In this document: positions 33,352 through 45,066 of the stretch, in pieces
Numbering within the stretch: position 1 is the first letter of the stretch
Layout of the letters: every line of letters begins with the position of its first letter
Source of the DNA: Laguncularia racemosa
Taxonomy: Eukaryota; Streptophyta; Magnoliopsida; Myrtales; Combretaceae
Assembly: GCA_037954665.1 (NCBI GenBank)
Contig: JBBMOL010000065.1
Coordinates: 310,001 to 374,000, forward strand
Length of the DNA: 64,000 bases
Direction: 5' to 3'
Program-made: the position numbers and the translations under genes
The notes under the pieces: generated by a model
What the model was told of the DNA's origin: nothing
The model's input: only the letters and a program-made list of their open reading frames with translations
Databases searched by the model: none

Positions 33352-35608
33352 CTAGACATTCCAGGCCAGATGTTCGGATGAGGATCTTGATTCCAGCTTG
33401 GGTGCCTGTGATGATGGGTTAGTAACATCCGCAACAAAAATAGGAGAGATATCACTAGGGTGTTTCATGGCATCATAAATGTTAAATTTAATCATTTCAC
33501 CATCAAATTCCATAGTGAGGGTACCATCATTTACATCAATTTTCGTCTTGGATGTCTTAAGAAATGGTCGCCCTAATAATATCATTGATGAATCATGAGA
33601 ATCATTATCTTCCATATCAAGCACATAAAAATCAGTAGGAAAGACCAACCCATTGACTTGAACTAAAACATCCTCTAGAACTCCCTCAGGATAAACATTG
33701 GACCTATCAGCAAGTTGGACAATAATACCCGTTTCCTTCAAAGGACCAACATTTAAACGTTGATAAACAGACAAAGGCATGACATTGATAGAAGCTCCTA
33801 GATCACACATGGCTTTAGCGATTCCAAGATTACCTATTTTGCAAGGAATGGTAAACATACCTGGATCCTTACATTTAGGAGGAAGCTTCTTCTGAGTAAT
33901 GGCTGAAACATTTTCACTCACACTAATCTTTTCATTTCCTTTCAGCTTCTTTTTGTTAGTGCACAAGTCTTTGAGAAACCTAGCATAGCGCGGTATTTGC
34001 TTAATTGCATCAAGTAAAGGAATATTTACCTCGACTTTGCGAAACGTTTCCAGAATCTCTTTTTCTTCCACTTCGTTCTTGGTTTTCGCCAATCTGGAGG
34101 GGAAAGAAGGTGGTATCAATGTAACCTTTGATGGCTCGACTAGGGACCTTCGAATCTGGTTGTCCTGCTGGCTCGGAGTTGAAATCTCTTTCTTGGTCTC
34201 TTCCTCAAGATTAGATAGGTGTCCTTTTTTATCTGATCCCTGCAATTCTGTTCCACTTCTCAAGGTAATTGCATTAACGCTTTGCTTTGGATTTGTGATA
34301 GTTTGAGAAGGCAACTTACCTTGAGTTTCTAACCTATTGACCGCAGAAGCAAGTTGGCTTACCTGATTCTCCAAGTTTTGAAGGCTCTGCTTTGTTTCCT
34401 CCTGAAATTGTTTTGTATTAATAGCAAGAGACTTAACAATTTCCTCAAGAGACATACCTGAAGTGGAAGGAGCTTGGGGCACTTGATGTGATGGCTTAGG
34501 CTGGAATTGTTGGACAGGTTGAGGGTTGTTGCCATATCTGAAGTTAGGATGATCCCTCCATCCGGGATTGTAAGTGTTTGAATAGAGATCATACTTCCTT
34601 TGCGGTTGTCCTGGAAATCCTCCTACCGCATTGACGTGTTCATGATTGTCTTCTTGCAATGTGGGGCACATGTCGGTAGGGTGATTAGGAGCAGCACAAA
34701 TCCCACAAGCCTTCACCTGTTGTGTTTTTCCAAGAGCTAGCTGCTGCACAAGAGAGGTAAGATTAGAAATTTGATGTTCAAGGTTAGACACATTTACCTC
34801 ATTTACCTTCCTTGAAGATGTATCATGCCTATACCCAAATTGTTGCGAATTTGCAGCTATGATGGAGATCAATTCCCTAGCTTGACCAGGGGTTTTGTTT
34901 ACTATGGCGCTTCCACTTGCAGCATCCATCATCTTCCTTTCCATCGGAAGCAAGCCTTCATAGAAGTATTGGATGAGAAGTTGCTTAGATATTCCATGTT
35001 GTGGGCAGCTGGCGCACAATTGCTTGAACCTTTCCCAATATTCATGAAGAGTCTCGGTGTCCCTCTGTTTTATGCTACAAATTTCTCTTCTTATACCAGC
35101 GGCTCTGGATGCGGGGAAGAATTTGTCCAAGAAGAGTCTGACCATGTCCGTCAACGTGGTTATAGAACCTGGAGGCAAATAAAACAACCAATCTTTAGCT
35201 TTAGTACTTAGAGAAAATGGAAAAGCACGTAACTTGATTTGATCGTCGGTTATTCCATGCGGCCTCATGCTAGAACACACTATATGAAACTCCTTTAAAT
35301 GCTTATGAGGATCTTCATTCTCAAGACCATGAAAGGTGGGTAACAGATGTATCAATCCAGATTTCAATTCGAATTCAACGGCTAATTCGGGATAGTGTAT
35401 GCAAAGTGGTTGTTGATTCACATCCGGTGCAAGCCAGTTCTCGCAATGTTCTCTCGGGATTAGCCATTTCGTCTTCTTCTGATGAATCAGATAAATCCGA
35501 TGCAAAGTTCTGTCTAGAGGATGATCTAGCTTCTTGTCGTAGCTTCTTTAGAGTCTTCTCAATCTCCGGATTATACGTTAGTTCACCTATCTGAGAAGAA
35601 CGAGTCAT
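33352..35608 (-). pseudogene. Athila-like gag-protease, one frameshift
   Basis: The likely start is the ATG at 35606-35608 (MTRSSQIGELTYNPEIEK), read for about 58 codons to an extra base near 35431, after which the true frame is open for over 690 codons. Gag core: LPTFHGLENEDPHKHLKEF, LRAFPFSLSTKAKDWLFYLP, LDKFFPASRAAGIRREI, YWERFKQLCASCPQHGI, LIQYFYEGLLPMERKMMDAA. An intact zinc knuckle CGICAAPNHPTDMC follows. A glutamine-rich linker leads to a retropepsin-like aspartic protease, with active site CDLGASINVMPLSVY and the later LLGRPFLKT. It ends at SSEHLAWNV. No RT follows. The N-terminal frameshift is the only visible lesion. Confidence 0.92.
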
Positions 35609-35633
35609 ACAAGAATAGAAATAAATTTGATAC

Positions 35634-35654
35634 CAATCCCTGGCAACAGCGCCA
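35634..35654 (-). other. Primer-binding site of the Athila-like element (tRNA-Asp type)
   Basis: Minus-strand TGGCGCTGTTGCCAGGGATT lies five bases from the LTR. The form usual in Athila elements is TGGCGCCGTTGCCGGGGA, so two positions differ. Confidence 0.85.
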
Positions 35655-35659
35655 AAATT

Positions 35660-37340
35660 TGATGGGTGTCGAGTCCAACAAAAATAAAACCTACTCCTAG
35701 ACAATTATATGATTTGCATATAGTGGTGAGTAGGGTCGAATCCACAGAGATTGGTAAAGATATTTCTATTCAAAGACAACAATAAGGAAAAGAAAAATGG
35801 GGGGTTTTGTTTGTGAATCAAATAAAGTAAAGCAAGATAAGAAAATCAAATATTGGTAAAAGCCTAGCCAAAGGAATCAAGATAGTTTAATTCTAGGAAT
35901 TGATCATCGATGCAAATACCACCTATTCTTAGTTCTAGATAAATTGGTTATGGTTATTAACAAGCTCTAACAACCTATCTCTCCTTACTTTCTCGATAAC
36001 CTCCAACAAACGTTTCGAATTATTTCCCTTATTGATTAGACAACCCCAGACAAGCGCTTAGGATTTAATCTACCAATAGCATTAAAATCTAGAGAGACCA
36101 CCAATTCATGCCAGTAGATTATAAGATAACCTATTTAAACATGATCATACACCTCCATAACATGAATTCGATCATCTATTCTTATAACCGAACATGTTAT
36201 CGTGTCACTAAGACTAGAACAATCAAACAATTACGGATTTGACGTGCTAGTTGACAATATATTATCTTGCTAATTAAGTAGAAGAGCTCTATTCATACCA
36301 ATCAACAAAATAATAATGACAAAAGGATCAGAAGATATATGAATACCCAAAAACAAAGAATAGAATAAATACAAGTCAATTAGACCTCACAATTCGTGGA
36401 GAATTAAACATCTATGACCCTTTGGCTAGAAAAGTAGCTTAGCCACTCATGTTCATAAGAAAAACGAAAATAAAAAATAAAGACATAATGAACCCGGATA
36501 GCTTGCTCTGCCTCCGGCCTCCCTTCTCGTTTCCCAGATCAAAGATAGAAAGATTAAAAGTTTGAAAGGAAGATTAAAGATTGTCCTAACCCTCTAGGGT
36601 TGGTTCTATTTATAATGTTTGAGGGATGGCATGTGATCTTTTGCTAGCAAGATACGAAGATATCTTTCCTTTTCCAAGTAGATTTCGAGAAGTGAAGATT
36701 CGTCCGCTTGGCACGCCCTACCATACGGCCGTGGGTCAAGCCGTGCCACCCTCTGTGCTTATTCTTCAAGTTTTCATCACTGCCCAGTGTGTACCACGTT
36801 CAAACACACGGCCAGATTTAAAACCGTGCCATCCTCTGCCTATGTTCAACACATCTTCATCTTCGTCCAGAGTGTGCCACGGTCTACACCACGGTTAGAT
36901 TTCAAGCCGTGTCTTCATCTGGTTGATGTTCCACACTTTCTTCTCCTTGGCACACCTAAGTTCCACCACGGCTTCAAGCAGGGTTTGGTCCACGGCTTCC
37001 ACCACGGCCGTGCCCTAGGCCGTGTCTCTCTCTGTTGAACGTCCATATTGTCTCCTTCTTGTACAGTGTGTAACACGGTTGGAACCTTGGCCGTGCCTCA
37101 AACCGTGCTAATGCTTTGGTGGATATATGCTCATGTGCTTTCCTCCGGTGGTGTAATTCTTTGTCTTGATCCAAGATGTAAATGACTTCTCTAATATACT
37201 TGAATTAGCATCCTCAACTCCATTTAACCTGATTTATCACCATGATTAGAATTAAGTACCATTTCCTTATGATTTCTATAAAATCAATAATAATTTAACA
37301 CAATTTATACTATAAGGATTGAGTATAAAATGGCTCTATC
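35660..37340 (-). repeat. LTR of the Athila-like element (5' LTR)
   Basis: 1681 bp, near-identical to 30286-31967 and lacking only the final A of TCTATCA. CACGGCCGTG-like cluster at 36715-37110. Confidence 0.92.
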
Positions 37341-38698
37341 CTGAAATCTGGAAGATCAAATCCAATAGAGACTTTGTTTTCTCCTAGCAATCCATCTGAA
37401 AAAGTATCTCTACAGAATCCCAATATCTGAAATACTACAGGTGGTGATTGTTTTCTCTCCTCCATTTCCAGGATGTATCTCATCTGCAATACAAATAATG
37501 ATCCATTATCCACTGAGGTGTCCCCTATCTCAACCCATTTCACTGATATTGTTTCTTCCTTTTATAACTCATTTGTATGTCGTTGATTCTCATGGTCTTC
37601 TAATGGTTGGCCCAACTACTCATTGCCCTATAAGACCTCTGAAGGTGAACACAACTGTCTCTAAACATTTTGGCCCTCTAATGATAGACTCATCTAACTC
37701 TAATCCTCAGAATACTCCGATGGTTTATTCAACTGCTCGTGAACCTCTAGTATCTCTAAAGGAGAACATAACTGAACCTGAACAGTTTGGTTCTCTGGTA
37801 GTCTGCTCTTAGTAACTTGGAATGAATATGATTGCCTCTGTCTTTCCACTTTCAAGGCTAATTGTATAGTCTCATCAAGTGTACTATATCTCTGAAGCTC
37901 AACTACACAAGCTATCTCATACTTCAACCCAGATACAAAACGTGCTAGGGTTTGTTCAGGAGGTTTAGCTGATCCACATCTGATCACTAGTGTCTCAAAC
38001 TCCTATACATAGTCATCCACTGTTTTACCCCCCTATCTCAGTGTCTGGAGACGCATAAATTACTCATGCCTGTAGTGTTCCGGTACAAACCTCTTCCTCA
38101 AAACTCGTTTCATGTCTCTCCAAGTGTGTATTTCGGTCTCTCCATCCCTTCGCCTGCTGATCACCATATTTTTCCACCACAAAGCGGCATACCCTATGAA
38201 CTCTACAGCTGCAAGACGTACCCTAGAGTCATCATCAATCTCATAACACTTGAAAAGACCTTCAACTTTGTCTTCCCAGTCTAGGTAATCATCGGCGGAA
38301 CCCCTACTATCAAATGAAGGCATCTGTAGCTTCATATACTCTAATCCTTGAGGTGGTCTAAATTCCCTATCTGGGTATGGATTAACCCCAAAATTATCAT
38401 CTCTGTCTTCCCTAAGAGCATGATAATCTCCTTCTACTCTTCTCCCCAAATTTCCTCTAACTGCCCCTTCTCTTTGGACATTTTGAGGAGCTACTCTAGG
38501 TGGTGCTTGAAGGTTTGCCACAGGTGGTGGTGGTAATGTCATCTTATCAATTCTTGTTGCTAATGTAGCAAAAATTGTGGTAAGGTCCTGAAGTTGCTCA
38601 TCTAAAGTTCTTCCACTTGTATTTCGACGACCTAATTTGCCACCTACTTGGCTATTGGCCTCATTGCCACTGCCCCCATTCACACTATCATTTGACAT
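37341..38698 (-). pseudogene. Element H gag with tail segment
   Basis: ATG at 38698 gives an open frame of 212 codons: MSNDSVNGGSGNEANSQV, TLDEQLQDLTTIFATLATRI, LPPPPVANLQAPPRV, GLEYMKLQMPSFDSRGSADD, YLDWEDKVEGLFKCYEIDD, EFIGYAALWWKNMVI, TWRDMKRVLRKRFVPEHY. A stop interrupts at 38060; the domain then continues as MIRCGSAKPPEQTLARFVSG and LKYEIACVVELQRYSTLDE to about 37815. From there to 37341 the sequence, with several stops, matches the acidic tail in elements E and F, ending in the FCRDT-like and G-N-K-V-S blocks. There is no zinc knuckle, protease or RT: the tail follows gag directly. Confidence 0.85.
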
Positions 38699-39634
38699 GT
38701 TTATGGATGCGATTTATTTGGAGTATAAATGTAATCTCAAATAATTGTAGCACACTCCCTTCACTTCACCACATCACAATAACACCATACACACACTGAT
38801 TTACTTAGCACACAAATGCAATGCCACACATACACACCTTTTCTATACACAATGCATAACAAATTCAATCACCACAACAATAATATTTCCCTACTCTTTT
38901 CAATCACGGTGCAACAATTTTTTTTTTTTTTAAACTTCCACAAGACACTCACTTCACCAATAACTCCTACGACAACAACAACAAATTGCACTCCACTTCC
39001 ACGGCAATGATAACAAACGGCTACAACAACAAATACACTCTACTTCCACAGCAATAATAACAAAATATACTTCACTTTTCACAAGTTCTAACCGCAACTC
39101 ACAACAAAATAGGCAGTAACTCAAATTTGAATTTCAATCTCTTCACTAATTGCAAGCCTTCCTCAATTGGTAAGAAATGAATTTCAAATTCAAATAACAC
39201 TCATTAACTCCCACAACTTAATGGAATGCATTTGAATTCAAATAGATTCCTTACTACTCAACTCAATGCAAATATGTAAAATACACTTCCCCAATTCAGA
39301 ATTTGCAAAATGGAATCACAACAACAAGCTTCACAACCTCCCTCACGCTATAACTAGTCACGACAAGAACAAGGTAAATTTTTTTCAAGTTCACAAAATT
39401 GTTGAATTAACAACACTTCTATTCTTCCTTCCTTCCACGAAAATTATTAATCACAAGATGATACAACAACCTTCCCAATCCAACTCCAACAAACAGCAAA
39501 TTAAATTTCCATTCAAGGTAATGTCGCAACTTACAAATTACAACAACACAATTTGCGGCTTAAAGTTGATTGACCCTAATTGAAGATGAGAATTCACGAA
39601 ATCAAACAACAATCAATCCCTTCTCTCAACTTGT
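38699..39634 (-). other. Leader of element H
   Basis: About 940 bp rich in CA/CAA (ACAACAACAA runs near 38875 and 38970). Holds the recurrent leader module near 39145-39250 (TTGGTAAGAAATGAATTTC, then AATTCAAAT). Open frames on the plus strand are low-complexity. Confidence 0.7.
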
Positions 39635-39646
39635 GCTGTGATACCA
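39635..39646 (-). other. Degenerate primer-binding site of element H
   Basis: Minus-strand TGGTATCACAGC, one base different from TGGTATCAGAGC (initiator tRNA-Met). Confidence 0.8.
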
Positions 39647-39651
39647 AAAGA

Positions 39652-40690
39652 TGATGTGCTCAAAACCACTTTGAAACACAATCAATTGACTCAAATAAAA
39701 CAAGTCTCAAGTCAATCACAAACCGGTCCACTAAGGAGACAATTCACGTGAACACCTTGGAGATTTAAATGGAAAATGTTGATCAACTGATGTAATTATA
39801 ATCTCTATTTGTAACATTCACTAAGTAACCACAATAAGGATTGAAAACCACATGGAAATTAGATCAAAGAAAGCAATAAAACCATGAAATCCACTTCCCC
39901 CTTCAATACTAAATTCACGCCAAAGCACTAAAAATGATATATGTAATTCAAGTGCTCAAGGAACAATCAATCTTGCAAGATTGTAGCCCATGAAATATAA
40001 CCACAAATATGTCCAAGAAAGATTCAAATCTACCCTAGATATGACTCACTAGAGAAGAAATGAACATACAACAAAGATGGAATTGATATGACTCACAATT
40101 CCCCTTCGTCGCACTCGCCATAATTCCAATTCTTGGGTTGAAATTGGTAAGAGTTTTGAACCAAGGAAAGAAACCTAATTCCACACGTGAAAGTGTCTCT
40201 CAATTTTGAAAAATATGGCCTCTCAAACCCTCTCTTAAGAAAGTATTTATACTTGCTACTCCTAGGGTTAGAAAGTGGTCAAAATTATAAGTTTGCCACT
40301 TTTAAGGTGGCTAGTCCTAAATGAAAATTACAAGGAAATAAAAGTGTTCCAAAATGATTACAACATAAATAGTCCATGCAAATGAAAAATATATAAAAGA
40401 AATTGGTCTTCAAGATGCTGGTCTTCTATAAGATTCCTCGGCCCAACTCATTGCCGGTTCAGGTCGGTCTATGGATAACCCACAAGCTGAGTTTGAGGGA
40501 GTTTGTCCATTGCCCTATAAAATATGATAAGTGTGCCTGTTGGAAAACACAATACAAGAATAATAGAAAAGAGGTTAATTTATAAATAATTCTAGGGACG
40601 ATCTACTCAAAATGGGTCCTCATCGCCAAGATTTAAAATCCTTTAGTTCTCACCCTAATGATAGGTCTTGTCGGATTTTTATTCCTATCA
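39652..40690 (-). repeat. LTR of element H (5' LTR, complete)
   Basis: 1039 bp, from TGATGTGCTCAAAACC to TATTCCTATCA. Contains a mutated TATA palindrome near 40240-40257. No internal PBS-like motif, unlike the LTRs of I and G. Confidence 0.9.
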
Positions 40691-40695
40691 ATTTG

Positions 40696-41055
40696 AATTT
40701 CAAATATATGCTTATCCTTCCACACATTTTCAAATCTGGAAATGGTAAAATATTCTCCTTAATTTCAAAATCAACAAAGGTCACACTTCTCTTTTTACCA
40801 CAAATTATTGTATTTCCAATTCCACAATCAAACACTAGGAATTACACTCCTTACTCCACCAATTCCTTCATGGCAAAGTCAAGGAAAAACAATGCTATCT
40901 CAAGCAATCCATGTCCACTTCAACAATAACAAGAAGAATGAAATAAAATCCAAAATCACTATTACAAATCACTTCAACAATTTTGGATCAAGAAATCAAC
41001 TTCAAGAACCCTAATTGTTAAATGAAGATCATGAATTTCCCTTCTCTTAACCTAC
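40696..41055 (-). other. Leader of element G, part 2
   Basis: Resumes the leader interrupted by element H at 29446. A/T- and CA-rich, homologous to 45655-46017. No gene. Confidence 0.65.
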
Positions 41056-41067
41056 GCTTTGATACCA
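41056..41067 (-). other. Primer-binding site of element G
   Basis: Minus-strand TGGTATCAAAGC, one base from TGGTATCAGAGC, five bases before the LTR edge at 41073. Confidence 0.8.
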
Positions 41068-41072
41068 AATTA

Positions 41073-42280
41073 TGATGTGCCTAAAACCAAGATTAAGCAC
41101 ATGCAAAACCAATTTAAAAGATGATCAATCAAACTAGCTTCCAATCATATGAACAATGACATCAAAACTCAATGTTTATAACCAATTCCATTACACCATA
41201 TGATCAATGTTGAAATGAACCAAGTATGTTTAGCTTTGATACCAAATTATGATATGCCTAAAATGATCAAAGGATCTAAGCACGTACACACCACCAATTG
41301 AAACAAATTCAATCACTAAATCCAAGTCCACAAGAGACGTGAACCACTAAATCTTATGAATCTAAATTTGTAAAATAAGTAGCTTTGATACCAAATATGA
41401 TGTGCCTAAAAGTGACTAAGCATAATCAAATAACAAATGGGAGCAATTCCACAATGACATGATCAAGAACAATTTATTTGAACCCCTATTCACGTGGATT
41501 CAAATGAAAATGAGACCAAATTGTAATATGGATCAATGTAATAGTGAAATGAACAATAGATAAGTTATGGATGAATTAGAACTCCAATCAAATTGAATTG
41601 AATCAAATTTGAAAATTATGAACCCTAATTCACGTGAAAGTCAACAAGTAACCAACCAAATTGTATCTAGATATGACTCACTAGAAAACAATTGGAAATA
41701 ACTAGAGAAAAAATGATATTACTCACAATCTCCTTAAGTTAATCTCACCACAATTTCAATGATGAAATTGATAAGAGATTTTTTTGATGCAAGGACTCTT
41801 CCTCTTGGTCAAAAAGTGTTTGTTTATCAAAATTTCAAAAGCTCCCTAAAAACCCTAATTAGCAAGTATTTATACTTGCTCCCTTTAGGGTTAAAATGTT
41901 CACAAAATTACAACTATGCCACTTTTAGGGTGGCCGGTCCTAAAAGACAATTACAAGAACATGAAAGTGTCCTAAAAAAAATTACAACATAAATAGTCTA
42001 AAGAAACAATTACAAATACAAAATAATAAAAATCCTCAAAGAGCCAATACATTAAGGCGATGTCAATTAAAGCTTGCCATTGGATGAGAATCTAATGATG
42101 TCCTTAAGTGATCAACAAATGAGAATCATTTGGCATCCCATGGAGAAATATTATTGTACTTGTAAGATTATTAATCAAATGCTTATTAGATAAAAGAAAT
42201 AATGGTAACATATGAGTCATTTGGATCATCATCTAAATCGAGTTCTATAACCATCTAGGTTGCCAAAAAAATTCCTATGA
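41073..42280 (-). repeat. LTR of element G with triplicated end (right)
   Basis: 1208 bp. Internal LTR-start motifs at 41250 (TGATATGCC) and 41398 (TGATGTGCC), each preceded by a PBS-like GCTTTGATACCA. Segments of 177, 148 and 883 bp match those of the left LTR. TATA palindrome at 41872-41889. The last bases read CTATGA instead of CATCA. Confidence 0.88.
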
Positions 42281-42285
42281 TGCGT

Positions 42286-43179
42286 AAACCCTGTGTCCTT
42301 TTGAATCCAATTTGTAAATCAAATAATCTTAACACCAAATGATGATGTACTCAATTGGATTAAGCACTCAATACAAAAACAAATGGAAATCCAATGATCA
42401 AGAATACTAAAATGGCGTGAACCCCTTATGAAAAAGCTTCCACGCAAAAATAGCAAAATCCCACTAGAATTGAGTACTTCACAATAACAATACAATTTAG
42501 GATCTAATTTTACTAAATTGCAAGCAATCCAATGATAAAATTGACCCTAAATATGATGTGAAATCAAAACTAGATGTGACACACTAGCATGAAATGGAAT
42601 CAACTAAAGGAATTGATATGACTCACAAATCCTTAAGTTCCTATTTGCCACAATCCTTGAAGAATTGATAAGAGCCTTATGAAAATTTGAGTGTGAACCC
42701 TAATTCTTACAAAAAATAGGCAGCAATTTTGTTTACTCTCAACTATGTTCACAAACCTTACTTTAGCATGTATTTATACTTGCTCCACTTAGGGTTAAAA
42801 TGACTAAACAATTACATCTATGCTACTAAAGGGTGGCCGGTCCTAAGTCTACAATTACAAAAAAATAAAATGTCTGAAAGGCTTAAAAAACAAATGGTTC
42901 AAAATAAATTACAAGTATAAAAGATAATAGTCTTTAAAGAGCTAGTTCGTCGAGTCAATGTTGATCACAGCGGGCCATTGAATGTGAATCCGATGATGTC
43001 CCTAATTTGACCAACAGTGTAGTTCATGTGGCATCCTGTGTGGAATGATCATTGTACCTGCTAGATTACTATTCAAACTTTATTAGATAAAGAAAAATAT
43101 ATATATGCATGCAACTGATTTGGATGATTATTCAAATCAAGTTCCTTGACCATCAAGATCGTAGGGTAGATTCTCATTA
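42286..43179 (-). repeat. LTR of element I, second fragment
   Basis: Continues the LTR after element G. Contains a second LTR-start motif TGATGTACTC at about 42343, preceded by a decayed PBS-like TCTTAACACCA, so the LTR end is present twice in this element. Ends TTCTCATTA. Confidence 0.85.
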
Positions 43180-43372
43180 TCTCCTCGGGCCTTTGAAAGA
43201 TTTTCTCTTAAATTTAGAGGTCACTTTTTAGACTGAATCCAGATGCCTTTGTTGCCCTGTTTTTCCGATTATTAGAAGAAACAGAAGTAGTTTTGACTTG
43301 CTCTTGGAAATTGTGCACCTCTGATGGAGACATAGGTATCAATACTATTCGAGACCCTCCCTTCCGAAACAT
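43180..43372 (-). pseudogene. Element I pol tail
   Basis: Minus-strand trace of the tail next to the LTR (LNLRENLSKARGDNENL), equivalent to DLRANLLKAQGDD in element G, with stops around it. The protease ends just upstream, so everything from RT to integrase is missing. Confidence 0.55.
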
Positions 43373-45066
43373 TTAGGTGTTTCTAAAGCCATTATGTAGC
43401 ACTTTTCTATGAAACATCCAAGGTCTACCCAATAGTAAATGAAAGGTACACATGGGGATCACATCACACAGGATCTCATCATGATATTTCTTTCCAACAC
43501 TCATTGACACCTTTGCCCTTTGTGTAACATGCATACTATCCTGATTATCCAACCAATGTAAGTTATAAGGGCTAAGATGTGGACTTGTAGATAGTTGTAA
43601 TTTGTCTACCAATGCAATAAATATGACATTTGTGCAACTACTACTATCGATGATTAGTACACAAAGGTTATCTCTGATCCTGCAAGAAGTGTGGAATATG
43701 TTCTCCCTCTGTTTGTCCCTAGCATCAGGAGATAAAGTTAGAATCCTGTACAACACATTAATTGGTAAATATTATTTACCTGTTCCCTCCATATGTGTTT
43801 TAGCAGTCTGATCATCATAATATTCCTGTAATGCTATAGACAGGTCTGTAGGCTCGACTGGTTCCTTCTCATCCTTATCCTCTTCTCTAACACCCTCAAC
43901 AACTGTCATGACTCTCTTATTAGGACACTATGCCGCTATATGCCCAAATGCCATGCATTTAAAACATTTAATTTGGTGCAATTTCCCACTGGTGGTTCTC
44001 GATACAATCTGCCTAACATTAGGTCCTATTACCTCTTTACGCTTTATAGAGGTCATGTTCTCTCTATATGTGCTGGGGGTAGCTTTGTCCACTGCCCTGA
44101 CCGACTCACCTACTACCTTTGGTCCTCCTAATCGACCATCAGCTCCTATAGACCTGGTAGTAGCACTCGGCCTGCTACTAGTAACCCTGAATGTGTTAGA
44201 TCACCTCTACCCGTCTACTTTTAAGGCTAGTTGTATAGCCTCGTCAAGTGTACTATATTTCTATAGCTCAACTACACATGTAATCTCATTTCAGCCCTGT
44301 TACAAATCGTGCTAAGGTTTGCTTTGGAGGCTTTACTAACCCACATCTAATCATCAGGGTTTCAAATTTCTGTACATAATCATCAACTGTTTGCCTCTTT
44401 GCCTCAAAGTCTGAAGATGCATAAACAATTCCTACCTGTAGTGTTTAGGAATGAACCTCTTCCTCAAGACCCTCTTCATATCCCTCCATGTTTGAATTTC
44501 GGCCTCACCATCCTTATGCCTAGTGATCACTAAATTCTTCCACCATAAAGCGGCATACCCTATGAACTCAATAGCAGCAAGTCGAACTCGGGTATTGTCA
44601 TCAATTTCATAGCACTCAAAAGGCCTTCAACCTTATCCTCCCAGTTCAGATAATCATCTGTTGAACCTTTGCCATTAAAGGAAGGCATATGCAGCTTCAC
44701 ATACTTTAAACCCCTAGGTGGCCTGAAATTCTCATTTAGGTGAGGATTAACCCCAAAATTATCATCCCTTTCCTCCTCATAGGGATGATGATCTCCCTCC
44801 ATTCTTTTTCCCAAGTTTCCTCCTCCCACTGCTCCTTCTCTCTAGATGTTTTGTAGAGCTAATCGAGGAAGTGCTTGAGGATTTACCACTAGTGGTTGTG
44901 GCATTATCATCCTATCAATCCTTGTTGTTAATGTAGCAACAATAGTAGTAAGTTCCTGAAGTTGATCCTCCAAGGTTCTTCTACCTGAAGTTTGATGACC
45001 TTATCTTCCACCAACCTAGCTATTGGCTTCATTGCCAATCCCCCCATTAATACTGTCATTCAACAT
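43373..45066 (-). pseudogene. Element I gag and protease
   Basis: Likely ATG at 45064-45066. Gag, in broken frames: GLKYVKLHMPSFNGKGSTDD, LNWEDKVEGL (44560-44829), then WWKNLV-like and TWRDMKR-like blocks to about 44290. A zinc knuckle CFKCMAFGHIAA at about 43921-43976 has a stop in place of the residue before its last cysteine. The protease frame (43373-43756) is open for 127 codons: LCVLIIDSSSCTNVIFIALV with active site DSS instead of D-S/T-G, SPYNLHWLDNQDSMHV, DEILCDVIPMCTFHLLLGRPW. RT is absent. Same layout as element G but better preserved. Confidence 0.85.

Larger units (their letters stand above)
30286..37340 (-). mobile_element. Athila-like non-autonomous gag-protease element
   Basis: 7055 bp on the minus strand. 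LTRs 30286-31967 and 35660-37340 look almost identical by eye, so it is the youngest layer of this nest. PBS of tRNA-Asp type next to the right LTR and a polypurine tract next to the left. Internal DNA holds one gag-protease gene and a 1.4-kb non-coding stretch; no RT, RNase H, integrase or envelope-like gene. Flanks are CTGAG (30281-30285) and CTGAA (37341-37345), four of five matching, but the host LTR does not continue on the right (see findings). Confidence 0.9.
29447..40690 (-). mobile_element. Non-autonomous CRM-like element H
   Basis: Minus-strand element inserted in the leader of element G. Left LTR 29447-30285 (truncated) and right LTR 39652-40690, near-identical where they overlap. 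Flanks GTTTG (29442-29446) and ATTTG (40691-40695), four of five matching. Degenerate PBS at 39635-39646. Its internal part has gag and a tail segment only: no zinc knuckle, protease, RT or integrase. An Athila-like element (30286-37340) sits at the LTR-internal junction, with about 200 bp of LTR and about 26 bp of adjacent DNA missing. Confidence 0.88.
22967..42280 (-). mobile_element. Non-autonomous CRM-like element G with nested insertions
   Basis: Minus-strand element inserted in the LTR of element I. LTRs 22967-24181 (1215 bp) and 41073-42280 (1208 bp), PBS at 41056-41067. Flanks are GGCAT (22962-22966) and TGCGT (42281-42285), 3 of 5 matching; the homologous uninterrupted copy at 46115 suggests an original GGYGT, so the match is decayed but plausible. 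Its own internal DNA is 24182-25225, 26252-27173, 28660-29446 and 40691-41072. The rest is two solo LTRs and element H. It has gag and gag-protease remnants and a pol tail but no RT or integrase. Confidence 0.85.
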
